Positions 1-12,400 of a stretch of DNA of 64,000 nucleotides are shown one piece after another (within the stretch, counting starts at the first letter, position 1; every line of letters begins with the position of its first letter). Source of the stretch: Oxyruncus cristatus (lineage: Eukaryota; Chordata; Aves; Passeriformes; Cotingidae). The notes beneath the pieces are model-generated. The model searched no databases, had not been told where the DNA came from, and worked only from the letters and a program-made list of their open reading frames with translations. Position numbers and translations under genes: made by a program. Location of the stretch: the NCBI GenBank assembly GCA_013399855.1, contig VXAY01000169.1:406263-470262 (forward strand). The letters run 5' to 3'.

Positions 1-3000
1 AAGTATCCCCCTCTGGTCTCTGTCCAGGTGCATGAAGCCCCAGCCCCAGCTGGCACATCCGCACCCCTCTCCCAGGGAGACCTCCCGGTACTTCTCAGAC
101 TTTTGGAGGAAGGGCGGCTCTGCAGCCTGGGACGTCTCAGGCGCGGATTATCCCGGTATCTCGTTACTTGGGCGTCTCATCTGCCCTTTATCTCCTTAAG
201 CGACTATTCAGCCCCTGTCTCGCCTGCCTGCATGGATTAACTGCAGCCATGTGTACGACACAGGGACAGGACAGGACCATCACCCCCATCCTGTGTCCCC
301 CAAGCACACACATACAGCAAAGCCTGTGACTCGGCCAGGGCTACACGTGGATCATAATTATGCCTCCTTTGCTGCCCCTCCTCTTTGCAGGGTGGCTTAA
401 AACCCAGGGGAATGACACCTCCCTCCTCATACCCCCAGGCATCTCCTACCCTCGCTATGTTTGCTCAGCCCAGTTTGGGAGCAGCGGCAGATGCAGTCCC
501 GGGAAGGCTGATGTGCAGCCCCGGACACCAGGAAGGCATCAGACATGGGCAGCACACAGTGGGATGCAGATGGGAATATCCACGGCCTGATCCACGTGGC
601 TCATGTCCTGCTGCTGTGCCCAGGGTTCCTCCAGGGCCAGCTCCCGGCAAAAGACAGGAGTGTGTGCTGGGGAGCCGCTCCGCTGTGGTCCCAAAATAAC
701 CAGGGACAAAACGGGCGGCACCAAGCCAAGTCACACAGAGAAGGGCTTTTGAGATTATCCGGCACGTCAGATCCCCTCAGGCTCTCTGGAGCCAGCCAAC
801 ACCTGGCCAGTGTCCCTGCCACAGGCACCATCCCTCCCAGCACCCACATATCCCCCAGGATGAGCAGCTGCAGCAGCAGCGTCCGTGCCGGGAGTGGAGC
901 GAGGCCGTGGCGAGCCGGAATGCTGGGTGTGCCCCAGGTGAGACTGACCCTTGCCAAAAAGCCAGAGAATTTTTCCACACACATGCGCTAAAGGTTTGGG
1001 ACCTGTTTGTGGCCACAGCCAGCGGAAAGCCAGAGCCCAGGCTGGACGCTGCCATACCACGGATCCCTTGAGGACACAGGCCTGGAGAGCAAGGACTTGG
1101 GTCTTATTTGCAGCCCATGTCGTCCCTGTCACACAGTGATGCCTGGGCGCTTACAACGTCCAGCACAAGAGATCGATCCTTGTGAGCTCAGAAAGGAGCA
1201 GGGAGGGTTATTTGCTTCCATCCCGCTGTCACCCTCGGTGCTCTCACACAGCACTGCTGTAGGTGTCCCACGACTGATTTAACCTGGGGTAAAGCACCAA
1301 CACAGCACAGGTACTCCCCCGGCATCAGCCAGCATTCCCAGTACTTGCCCAGGAAAAGGAGAGATGGCACCAGCAAAGCAAAACACAGCAGCAGGGACCT
1401 CTTTGAAAGCTCTCAGCCTCCAGCCATTCCACACCCAGGCCTCAGGAAGGACAAGGTTCCAGGTAATGGATCAGGATCCTACTGATCCTGCATGCCTGGA
1501 GACTCTCCCCAGCAGCAAGACGGAGCCAGCCTCCCTCTGAGGATGCTCCGCTGTTCATTCCCAGCCCTGGACAGGTCCCTCCAGCACCCTCATTGCTCCA
1601 AGATGAAACCTTCAACTCCTCTCTTGCCATCACAGCAAGGAGATCAAGATCTCAGCGGAATCCCTCTGTTCCCTGGGGGCTGCAAACACACTCCACGGAT
1701 ATCCGATCTTCTCTCCAGTTTGATTTTCTCTCTGCTCTCTCATGGGAAGGTGCAGGCACTGCTCTCCAGTGACACCAAATGCAACTTCATCCCGGGCACA
1801 GAGTGTAAGAGGAGGATCAATCCTAGCAGAAGCATTGTGCCACACAGTCCAGAGTACCCCCGCAGAGCACCCCCAAAAAGATCCAACCGACCACAGCAGC
1901 GAGTTTCCCCACTAAAGATTTTTATCATTAATCCAGTTTCCCATCAGATTTCTGTGAAACAATCCCAAGGACAACTTCTTCTCCAAGGCTCCAGTTCATT
2001 ATCTCCCTCCTTGCCCTGGACACCAGTGCCATCTCACCCTTTCCACCTCATTTCCATCATTCCCACGAAAATTCTTTCCCCAGTTTCCTCGTTCCTTCCC
2101 TCCCTGTCCCAGTTCCTCCCAGCCTGGCGTACGAAACAAAACTTGTGCAAAACCTTTCCGTGCAGCAGCGAGCTCTGCTCCCAGAGGCAAAGCCCAGGGG
2201 AAAAGCTCTGGATGAGGCTGGAGCCTCTGTAATCCCATCAGCTGCAGCAGCCCCCGACGCGGCACACCGGGCCACGCCGCCGTCGAGCCGGGGCGGATCC
2301 CCTGCGCCCCGACGTCACCCAATTTATTTGCTTTGCTAAAATAAAACACAAAATAAATTCCCTGGCTCACCCCCGGGTTTAACCCTTGCCCTCCCACGGC
2401 CTGAGGGCTGGAGGTTGAGACAGGGATTGCGTGTTTGAGGGATGCTGCTCCTCAGAGACATGCAGGGGATGTTCCCCCATGTCCCACCAGGATCTGCCCT
2501 CCTGCCTGTGTCAGTGAAACAGCCACTGTGGAGCGTTTCAATTAGGAGAGACATCATTAGGGATAATTGCACTGTTTACCAGTTAAAAGGAGTGAAGGGA
2601 GATGAGCCTTGTGTCCACCCCTGAGGAGAGGGGCCACATCATCCCTCTTGGACCACAAGCTCTCTTTAAACCCCATTTAGAGCCAGGAAAACTACATGGA
2701 TGTGTGTCAGTGACACACCACACTTTCCCCCTTCATATTTCAGTGCTTGCCTCATATTCTTCTCCCTCAGCCATGGGGCCAGCTGAGATCTCCTCCATCT
2801 GCCCACCAGGTACAGATATGGGTTCAACAGGGCACAATCATCAGCATCTCTAACAAACTGGGAGCTGAAAAGTGGGGCTGGATACAACCCTGCCCACTTT
2901 CAGCCAGGCAGGTGCCCTTCAGTACCAGGGAACAGACAAACCCCAGACTACCACTGCCTCTCCAACAAAAACGACAACCCTAGGGCTGCTTAGAGTTCAA

Positions 3001-6000
3001 TCCCACTTCCAGAGTAGTTGCAAACCTGCATGGCGCTTGGGAAACATCCCTTTTTTTCCAAGAGAAAGGGAGATGGAGGGTGCCACGGCCCAGCGCTGGG
3101 GAGGAGGGCGCGGGGAAGCGCAGCCTCTTCCTGCGCATGATGCAAGACCTGCTGCTCCGACTGTCAGCTTCCCCCCAGCATGTTCGCTTGGAGTAGAAAC
3201 AGAGATTTATTTTAATGACTCATTAAAGCCTAATTGAATTCAGGCAGCAAAACAGAGAGAGGAGCCTCCCACGTGCACCAGTACTACGGTTGGGAGGGCT
3301 CTTGGAACCTCCCCGAAAGCGCAAGGCAGACAGACTGTCTCTTTTTGGTGGGGCCAGGCAGCGGGACCAGCTGCTGGCTCTGGAGCAGCCTGGCTTCATG
3401 ACTGGGATCCAAAAAGACAACCCAGAAAAGTCTCTTCGTGCCTCTGTCTGCCCAACGTGACAGCTGCCACCAGCTGCTTATCCCTTCGCTCTGGGGAGGA
3501 GATGCAACCTGCCTGGAGCTTGGATGCCCATCTCCAGGGCCTCTGGACACCAGCTATTCCCGGGGGTGACCACCTCCCAGCCTGAGGGACACATGTATTT
3601 GTAACCACCCATGGCTTTTTAGGACCCCATAACGGGAGCAGGGTGGGATTTGCATGGGAGCCCACCCCAGCAGAGAGCCAGACATCGCACAGGGGAAGGA
3701 TGAGCTGCTCCTCCCAACCCAAAAGCTTCCCCAAAGGATGAGGGAGAACCGAGTGGTCATGCTGAAAAACAGCTTGGAGGGAAAACAGCCCAAACCCCAT
3801 CACCGGCAATCCAGGGAAACGCTTGCTACTGACACCACCCTCAGCTACTGATCCAGGTACCTCATCCTTCCTGGTCGGATGCAGACCCAGTGACAGCCAC
3901 GTCACCCGTGGGGACAGCAGCTTACATCTGCTCTGACACCCAGGTATCCCCATCCCCAGGAGGCACACTGGGAAGCCCATCCTGCGCTTCTCACCCGCAC
4001 AGCCAGAATTCATCCACTGTCCTTGAGCCACGGCTCTCTCCTCCCAGAAAGCTGCCCCATGCCGAGATGGGAAATCCACGGGTCCCCTTTCCTGCTGCAC
4101 AATTGACACAGCCACAGTAGCCACAACAATCCTGACCATGTGCTGTGGGAGGACAGCCCACCTGGGGACAGACAACCCCTGGGATGGACAGGGCTCCCTA
4201 GCCACAGCTCTGCTTTCCAAGCCACCAGCAATTCATCTCTCAGAGCTGGCCCATCCACCGGGATCCTGACCACAGCCCCACGGCTGCAGAGACCAGGGAA
4301 AGCCGGAGCCACACGCTGCTCTGGGCCAGTGCAGGGGCACAGCACCCAACCCCAACCCTGCTGTTTGGAGTAGATCCAAGCAGAGTCACTGCGGGATCAG
4401 GTCCACAACTGCCTTTTCCATAAAGCCGTGGGAAAAGCTCATCTGCAGCTGTTTTACAGGACTGCTTACGCTCCTTTCACCCACCGCATCCCAGCTGGAG
4501 CAAGGAGGCGCAGGGCAACCGGGCACAGATGGGTCGACTCAGCAGAGCTGAACTGTTTGCTGGATTTCAGACCAGCTATTTTATTTTTTTTTTTCTCTCG
4601 TTGATTTATCACACAGCAGGGACACAGACTCATCCATCACTCAGGATGCTCCATCTCACACTGCCGGCTCAGGCAGGAGCGGGGCCAGCAGGGATGGTCA
4701 CACACACACCAACATACACGCCCAGCGAGAAGGAAAAGAAAACCCGACGTGAAGCCTCTAAATGTCTCCCGCAAATGAAGTGTGAAACTCGCTTGCAAGA
4801 AAACAAGGGTAACGGAGCCACAATAAATATTTCATCCTGGTGGGAAAGCAGCAACGGGGAAGGTCAGGCGGGCAGAGACGCCAGAAGGGATGGGGGGCAA
4901 TGGGGATGGAGCTGGAGAGGGAGAAGGGGGAGGCAGCTGGGGTAGGGAACAACGGGAACGCCACAGCCTGACCTTGTTTCTGTTTGCCACTTGCCCTGGG
5001 GGCTATTGGATTTGAGTCATGACTACAGAGCAGCTCCCTGAAATGGGAGCAGCTCTTGTGTCCCTGTTCATGCCCATGGCTCAAGTGGGTGATCCTGCTC
5101 CAGCTGGGAGCTGAGCTTCTCTGAAAGCCCCGTCCTAACGCTTCCCGGCAGACACACAGAGCTTCCTGGCTCTGCTGTTGGTCCATGCACCCAAAATACC
5201 CCCCAAATGGGTGGAGGATGCTCTGCCTTTCTCCAGAGAGGAGGGTCTGCCAAGCGGAAAAACCCTTCACACCTGATTTCCATCCTGCAAAGGGTCTTTT
5301 GTGCTGGAGCAGCACAGGGCCTCCTAAGCAGGGCTCTAGAGCTGGCTGTCCTCAGGCCTGTGGCCAGGCTGAAATCCAGCTCTTTGGGAAGAGATGGACG
5401 AGGATTTCACATCCCAGCGGAAAAGGTGCCGGCACAGGATCAGACTCACTGGCCCGATGTTCACCGTCATCGGGCAGCCTACTGATGCTCTCCCTTCTTG
5501 GCTTTTCAACAGGTGAAAAAGCCCTTCCTAGGAAAAGCCTTTTATCCCCCACCCTGGCAAAATCCTGGTTAGAGCCCTTCAGATCCTGCAGGGCCAACAC
5601 CAAATGCCAACCAGCAGCCCCAGTACAGCCAGAACCCTCAAACAGCATCATGGAGGAACTCCGTGGTTTAGGCAAGCGAGGGGCAAGGCTGGGAGAGGGT
5701 AAAAAAAAGCCCCAGAAACACAAGCCTCCATCAGGGTGGAATATTCCACCACCCCTCAGAAAACCTCTCTGCTGGAGAGACAATCAATAGTACACAAATG
5801 AAATTCAGCTGAAAACACTAAATGTTTCCACATGCCCTTTTGGAGGGAATAAAATCCTTCAGGATAACCTTAGGAGAAAACGAGAGCCAGGCGAACAGCT
5901 CGAGCGCAGGTCTCCTTTAATTACCAAAGCACAGTGAGAGATAAAACAGAGATCCTTTGGAATAAACAAAAGGATTTGATTTCCTCCACTTCAGCAAAGG

Positions 6001-6250
6001 CAGCCACCATTTCCGTGGAGAGGTTTGGTGGTGAGGTTGGGGATCTGATGGGCTGGCGTGTCCTTGCTGAATGGCAAAGCTTTGGGCTCCCAGGGAGGGA
6101 GCAGGAGGCTGAGCCCCAGGCTTGGGACTTTCAAAACTTCAAGTGGCTGCAAAGAAGTAGGTTTAGAGATGGAAAAACTCCGTCCTACCCACCTGAGCCG
6201 CGGGAAGAGTTCACAGTGACTGAACAAACCCAGCGCAGTGCGAAGCCAAA
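1..6250. other. Intergenic or intronic DNA, no recognised gene
   Basis: No stretch translates to a protein family I recognise, and the open frames present lack plausible splice context or conservation-like composition. The DNA is moderately GC-rich and unique-looking. A small CpG-rich patch near 2245-2320 contains a CRE-like GACGTCAC, followed by A/T-rich DNA. By synteny with human 1q25 this stretch should lie in or next to FAM163A, whose coding exons I could not find; they are probably to the left of base 1. Confidence 0.5.
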
Positions 6251-6269
6251 GCACACAACCCTGAGAAAA

Positions 6270-6830
6270 TGAGTCAGGACCTTGCCGGGCACCACAACCC
6301 CGCAGCTTCACCCGGACGAAGCTGCGGTGCAGGGGCTCGCCCGGGGTGCAGGGAGCAGGATGGTGCTGGGAGCTGGATGATGCTGGGAGCATCCCCCCCG
6401 AGCATCCCAGCCCGTCGTGCGCGGCGCCCCAAACAGCCCGGGCTCCCCCTTCCCCAGCCGCAGCCCCAATCCACGCGAGAGCCTTTCCCTGGCCCCGACC
6501 CCCCTGGAGAGCCGCGGAGCGGGGCAGACGGGCGGTGGGATGCCCGAGCCGTACCTGGGTGCCCGGGCCGGGCAGGAGCGGGTGGCGGCGGGTCCGGAGC
6601 ACGGCGGCGGCTGGTGGGGCGGGGACGGACCGGAGGAGGGGAAGGGCAATAATAACAGCGGTAATAATAAATAATAGGAAGAGGAATAATCACCGGAGCG
6701 GCGGAGCGGGAGCGCCCAGGCGGCTCCGGCCGCGGGGGAGGAGTTTGCCAGGGCCGGAGCTGCCGCCCCCAGCACCGCCCCCGGCCCCACGGTGGGGGAA
6801 AGAGGGGGGACACCCTCTCAACACACGGAG
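6270..6830 (-). promoter_or_regulatory. CpG island, possible FAM163A promoter and non-coding exon 1
   Basis: This is the most CpG-dense part of the left third of the window, with several GC-box-like motifs (for example GGGGCGGGG near 6617) and an interrupted AAT-rich patch at 6648-6690. On the minus strand there is a good splice-donor match, ACCCAG then GTACGG, with the last exon base at 6555. Human FAM163A follows TDRD5 in the same orientation and has non-coding 5-prime exons, so a minus-strand promoter here fits. The assignment rests on synteny and base composition only. No FAM163A coding sequence was seen, and an unrelated transcript or an enhancer remains possible. Confidence 0.35.
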
Positions 6831-6849
6831 CCTAATCCTCTCCCGAGGG

Positions 6850-9416
6850 AGCACACACTGGCAGCACCCCTGAACTCTCTGGTACCTCCAGGGTACCCGC
6901 AAAGCCAAGTCCTGCAGCACCCCAGGCACTGTCAAACCTGCCGCACTCCTAGGCATTCCAAAAACACTCGTGCACCCCCCGAGCACCTCCCAGAGTCCCC
7001 TGCTGTCAGCACTGCCTCGGCTTCATGCTGGCTGTCCAGAGGCTCTGGCTTTATCCATTCACTATGTCCAGGTACCCACACACCTCTGGCCCTGCAAACA
7101 GCCAGGAGTAAAACCCATCACACCGCTGCCAGAGGGATGAGCCAGGGCCAGGGGTGGGGATGCCAAGCCTATGCAGCATTTTTCAAACAGGACGACCCCC
7201 TCCCCCTGACTCCCCGTAAATCCCATCTTTGTTAGCAGCCACCGGCTTCCCGGCCCGAGGCCGGCAGCGCTGCCGGCTCTGCCGCAAGCTCAGCCCATCA
7301 CTGCACGGCCCCGAGCACATGCTGGCACTAGGGAGGCACACATACATGAAAGGTGCTGCCCCCAGCAAGTGTTTCCAGCTGCTGGGAAGCTTTCGAGCTC
7401 CAAACAAAGAGTTTAAGCTGAAGAAGGTAGAGCTTGCAGCTGGCACTGCCTTCGGAAGCAGCGAGCCACTCACTGCTGCGAGCTACAATAATGATAATTG
7501 AATCTCATGCCTTGCACCACGAGCTGACCACCATGAGCGTGAGCATTACTGTGCCAGGAGAACATGTGTTTGCCTGTTTCTCTCTGATTTCAGTCTCTAT
7601 GGGGCACAAAAGCCATGGCAAGGCATCGCAGGGTTGGTGGGGTTAATGCAGAACCTCCACTGCAGCGAGGCCGTCGAACCTTCCCGTGCCTCAGTTTCCC
7701 TATTTCTAAGTAAGGGACACCATCAATACTTTTCCTCCCTGTAGAGCAAGCTCTAAAGCTGGGCAGAAAACACCACTCACCTTCTTCTCCGTCGGCCTCG
7801 CCGTCTGTCAGGGCATCCCGTTGCCCATGGATTCTCTCTCTGTTCTTCCAGCCCAACCCTCAGCGCTCCTCAGTGCCGGTGCCAGAAGCCCAATCCACCG
7901 ATTTCTCCCCGGGATCCAGCAGCAGAGCTGAGCCGGGAGGAAATAAAGGTTCGTTTGGATGCGAACGGCTCTGTGCCTTTAGCAAAAGGGCAGGATGAAT
8001 TATGAAATGCAAAGGCGAGATAAGTGGATCCCGTCACAGCACTTACCCTCCGTGCCGCAGGATCCAAGCGCCTGCCGGCTGTGGGATAAAGGGTTGTGTG
8101 GCACACAGGAACACCCACACACAGCCCAGGCTGGGGGGAGCCTCCCTATTTCCCTGCTGGTAACAAAATCCACGTTATCCACTCCAGCACATCAGGGGGT
8201 AGGCAAACACGGAGAAGCATCGAGGCAGGAAAGCGAGCACGCGGAGCATTTCTGCGGAGGGTAGCAGAGATGCATTTTCCTCTTAGCTGGGCTTCAGAGC
8301 TGCCGGAGAGATGGGAATTAGAGACATCCAGGCGAGCACAGAGGAGGAGGAGAAGGCCATGAGAAGTGAGAAAGTAATTTCCTGGGCTGCTCTGGGCAGG
8401 ATGCGAGGAGGTGATGACAGCCCGGGATGCAGGGAGAGCCACTTCTCCCCTCGGCAAGCGCTGCCAGGGCCGCGGGAAGCATTGTTACAGCTGATTCAGG
8501 AACTGACATTTCGCCGTTTCCATGGATGGACATGGAAAAGCGTTTCTTTGGGATTAAGGAGTCACTTGGCTAACACAGAGCTGAGATTGCCCAGATCCAG
8601 ATCACGCTCCTCCATCACCCCCCGTGGCTCTGGCCCAAGGCAGGCAGGCGCTGCAGGAGATCACAACAAAGCCAGTGTGGAACAGCATCGCTCCAGCGAG
8701 CAGGTTATCAGCTCGCCTGATTCCAGTGCTGGTCTCATTCCCCCACCCTCAAGCTGTCTTTCTTATTGTTGTTTCATTATTTTTTAAAGCAACGCATGGG
8801 TGACCAAACAGAATTGGGATTCCCTCTACGTGGTGGCTCGGAAAAGCTTGGAAACAGGAGTGCCAGATGCTCTGCAGCGGGGAAAATAAACCCAAAGTTT
8901 TGCTTTTCAGTCGATGTGGTTTTAAATAAAACACATGGTTTGGGAGGCTCAGCTGGCACGTTTGGAGTGTTGGAGGTTAACACTACCGGCAAATCAAGCA
9001 GCAGTTTGATACACGATACTTTCCAAGTTCTTCTTTCAGTTTCTTTTGGGGCAAGGAAAACACAAAGCACCTGCAAAGCATCCTGCCCCGCTGGCATCTC
9101 GGGATCTGCTGCTGCCAGGGCACAGCACACAGCTCAGCCTGCCCAAGCCCCAGGTACACAGGTACCCTGGCAATGCAGGGGTCACGAGCCTGCCAGGTTC
9201 TCACCCTCTGCAGCCCTCAGACATTGCAGTACTCACGTGTACAATTGACTTTAAAGCTCATAAAAGTATTGCGGCTAAACCTGTATCAGCCCGGGAAGTT
9301 CGAGTGGGTTTCATGAAATTCCATCTTTCCAGCACTAAAAAGGATTTCACTCACTAGTTTTACAGCAAAACCGTAAAATACTTTTACTTCCTTCTGGTTC
9401 CCCTCTGTTGTAAAAA

Positions 9417-9448
<32 letters not shown>

Positions 9449-12400
9449 TCTAAGCCCCCGGACTTCACTTCTGCTCACTGATACTTCACTCCTCATTCGT
9501 TAGGATGAACAAAATGACACGGAGAATCCTCGTTTAGGTCCTCCTTTCACAATATCTGCACACGTAGAGCCCCCCAGGGCTTCCATGTGTGCGCTTGCAC
9601 AGCCTCAGCCACGCTGCGGAGCGTGCTGGGGCCTGCCTGGGTGCCCTTGCCTTGTTACATCTCACACCCCTTCACTCCAGCACATCCCTCATTTCCTTCC
9701 TGTTCAGGCCAGCATTTCCACCTGCCCAAAACGCTGATGCTGGAGGACGCTCAGGAGCTGAACCTGCAGCTGCTGGCAGGGGGATTTATTTCGTCCTGTG
9801 CCAGATCTTGCTTTTATTTTCATTTTTAGCAGAGCCCAGGGCTGCTATGTCAATCAGAAAAAGCCTGATGGTGCAGAATTCCATCCCAGCCCGCATCCAG
9901 CCTCCTCTTTGCAGGTTTGGAGCTCTCTAGTTGCCTTGTGCACTCAACATTAGGGCTACTGGGCTGTAAATGGGGACACGGAAAGGAGCTTGTGAGGCAG
10001 TCAGAGCACCCCTCAGCCCTCGGGTGTTTCTGGTTGGAGGGTAAGATCAGGCGTAGAGCTGGTTACAGTGTCTCAGCACGATGCTTTGATACCCATACCC
10101 CTCACCACACCTTCATCGCTCCCATCCCCATCCCAGAGCATGTGGCCACGGCCTCCCAAGCCTGCCTGCTCCCTGAGGAGGGCTCAGGGGAGCACAGAGC
10201 TAATGCACAGCTTCCCCCTCCACAGCACGTTCCCCGTGCCAGATGTGCTCTCACTAGTCACTGTACTCCACCGTGGCTTCGCCGTTGCCCACACAAGCGC
10301 TGGAAAACAAGCTCAGCCACACGAGGAATGTTCAGCTGGAGCTGACCAGCAGCCCTGACGTCTCCACTGTCTGAGGGATGCGCTCATCCTGCAACCCGGG
10401 GATGCACAACCCCAAATCTGGTATGGTCAGGGGAATGCAGAGACCCCGCAATGCTGGTGGGCTGGAGAAGAGACCTGCTATGTGTCTCTTTAATGGGGCA
10501 GATGGTTGTTGTCCCCCCGGAGCTGGTCAAGGGAGGCTGCATTCCCAGAAAAAGGATCTTTCTCCATCACTACAACTATCCAGGAACTGCAAGCTGGGTG
10601 TTCATGGCCAAGGCTGCCCACACTGCACAGGGACAAGCAGGGACACACAGGGCTGTCTGCGACAGTGGCATCCCTCTGTGCTGGGCAAGAGACAGAACGA
10701 GCCTGGGGTAATATCATTAGCCAGGAGTTATGCTGTCTCCTTCCCAAACAAAGATAAATATCATTAAAGCTCAGCCCTTGAGTATTTTACATCCAGAGCT
10801 GCAACGATGTTCCCCCGGGGTGGGGGTTGCAGCTTTGGGCTGCGATTAGGCAGCAGGGTTGTATTAACCCATCACACTCCCAGAGCATCAGCCTGGGAGC
10901 AAGAGCCACTTCCTTCCTTGAGCTGGCTCAGCCTCCCCATCCTGGGGGCATGGGAATCAGCTCAGGAGTCCAGGGGGACCAAGGCACAAGGCTTAAAGCT
11001 GTGAAAGGGAAATCCAGGCAGCCCATGGGGTGCTTTATCCATGAGCTCCTACACTGTGCCAGGGACTTACCTTACCTTGAGAGAGTCCAGGTGTGGGGAG
11101 AACATCCCATGTTACGTTTTGGACTGTTCAGTCAAAACCCAGGATGTTTGCCCTGAGCTGGGTAAACACATCCCTCTGGACTCGTCCTCCCCAGGAGACA
11201 CAGTGTGAGCCACACAAAGGGAACGGGCTTCCTCACATGGGGTCTGGGCAAGTTTGGGATAAAAAGGGAGGAAGGGGTAACACCTGGGGCAAAAACACCG
11301 TCTGTATCCACTGGGATGTCTCCTAGAATGGTGGTGCCTGTGGAAAACTTGGATAAATTAAAAAAACCTGTTTATTTTCATCCCCTTTGCCCATCCCCAC
11401 CCTTGAGGAGGCAGGGTTTTTCCCAGCCAACACAGGGATCCCACAGGTGCAGCTCTGGCATGAGACACGTCTTTCCCTTTGCCCTTCCACAAACACAAAG
11501 CCTAAATATTTGATGGATCTGAACAGCTTTTCCTGGCTCTGGGGAGGAAATGCTGCACCATGTGAGCAACCTGGGGCCCTCCAGTAAGGGGAAATAAAAG
11601 CCTTTTGGGGTTTCACCCTGCTCTGGTGCCCATGGTTAGGGGAGAGGGCTGGGGGGAGGTGATGCCAGCCAGCTCTTGCGTGAGCCAGGGATTTCCTCGG
11701 GGCATCGATCAGCTGCGGGGTCTCTGTGCTTGCCAAACCACAGCCCTGCTTGGCTTGGCAGAGGCCCATTGATCGCTGTGGGCACGGCCACAGCGCTGGG
11801 TTTGGAGGGAAAACATGCCCTGGGGGACTTGAGGGATTTGGCTCTAAGCAGGGCCAACAACCAGGCACAGGGAAAAGCCCACCCCAGCCCCAGGGAGAGT
11901 TTGGGTGATGCTCAGGGGAGTGGGAAGGAAGGACAGAGCAGAAAATTAACTCCTTCCAGCCAAGTGTGACCTTACCACACGTACACCGACCACTTCTCTG
12001 GGCTCACGGTAACGCAAGATCCGTGGTTTGGTTGGACCATCCTCCCAGGGATCACCCACAGGCCATCCTCGTGACAGGGCAGCACAGGGCAAATCTACAG
12101 GGTTGAAGCCAGGCTTGTGGTAGACAGAGACAGCTCAGGAGCCACCAGCAAGAAGCAGGGGGTGCAGAGGTGCTACCCCAACCCAAACCAGCACCCCTAA
12201 GCCCCAGCACAGGGAAGGGTTGAAACCCCCACCGTGCTAGCAGCCCCTGGAAGGTTTTCTCCTCTTTTTCTTCTAGCAGCAGAGCCCTTCCCAAGCTCCC
12301 TGCCTGCACAAGAGCCTTTCAAAGCCATGTTCCAGCCATAATCAGCACAGCAGTGCCTGCCAAACCCCATCACTGGCTGCTCCTGGCTGGGCAGATGAGT

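Noticed and set aside
1492..2232. Open frame of 246 codons on the plus strand
   Set aside because: Rich in Ser, Pro and Leu, no family resemblance, no splice or promoter context; its length is explained by GC- and pyrimidine-rich DNA.
3396..4220. Open frame of 274 codons on the minus strand
   Set aside because: The longest frame in the window, but the translation shows no domain and has overlapping open frames on both strands, typical of chance in stop-poor DNA. FAM163A was considered and does not match.
6274..6813. Several overlapping long frames in the CpG island
   Set aside because: All frames are open because of GC content; the Pro, Arg and Gly-rich products look like composition artefacts.
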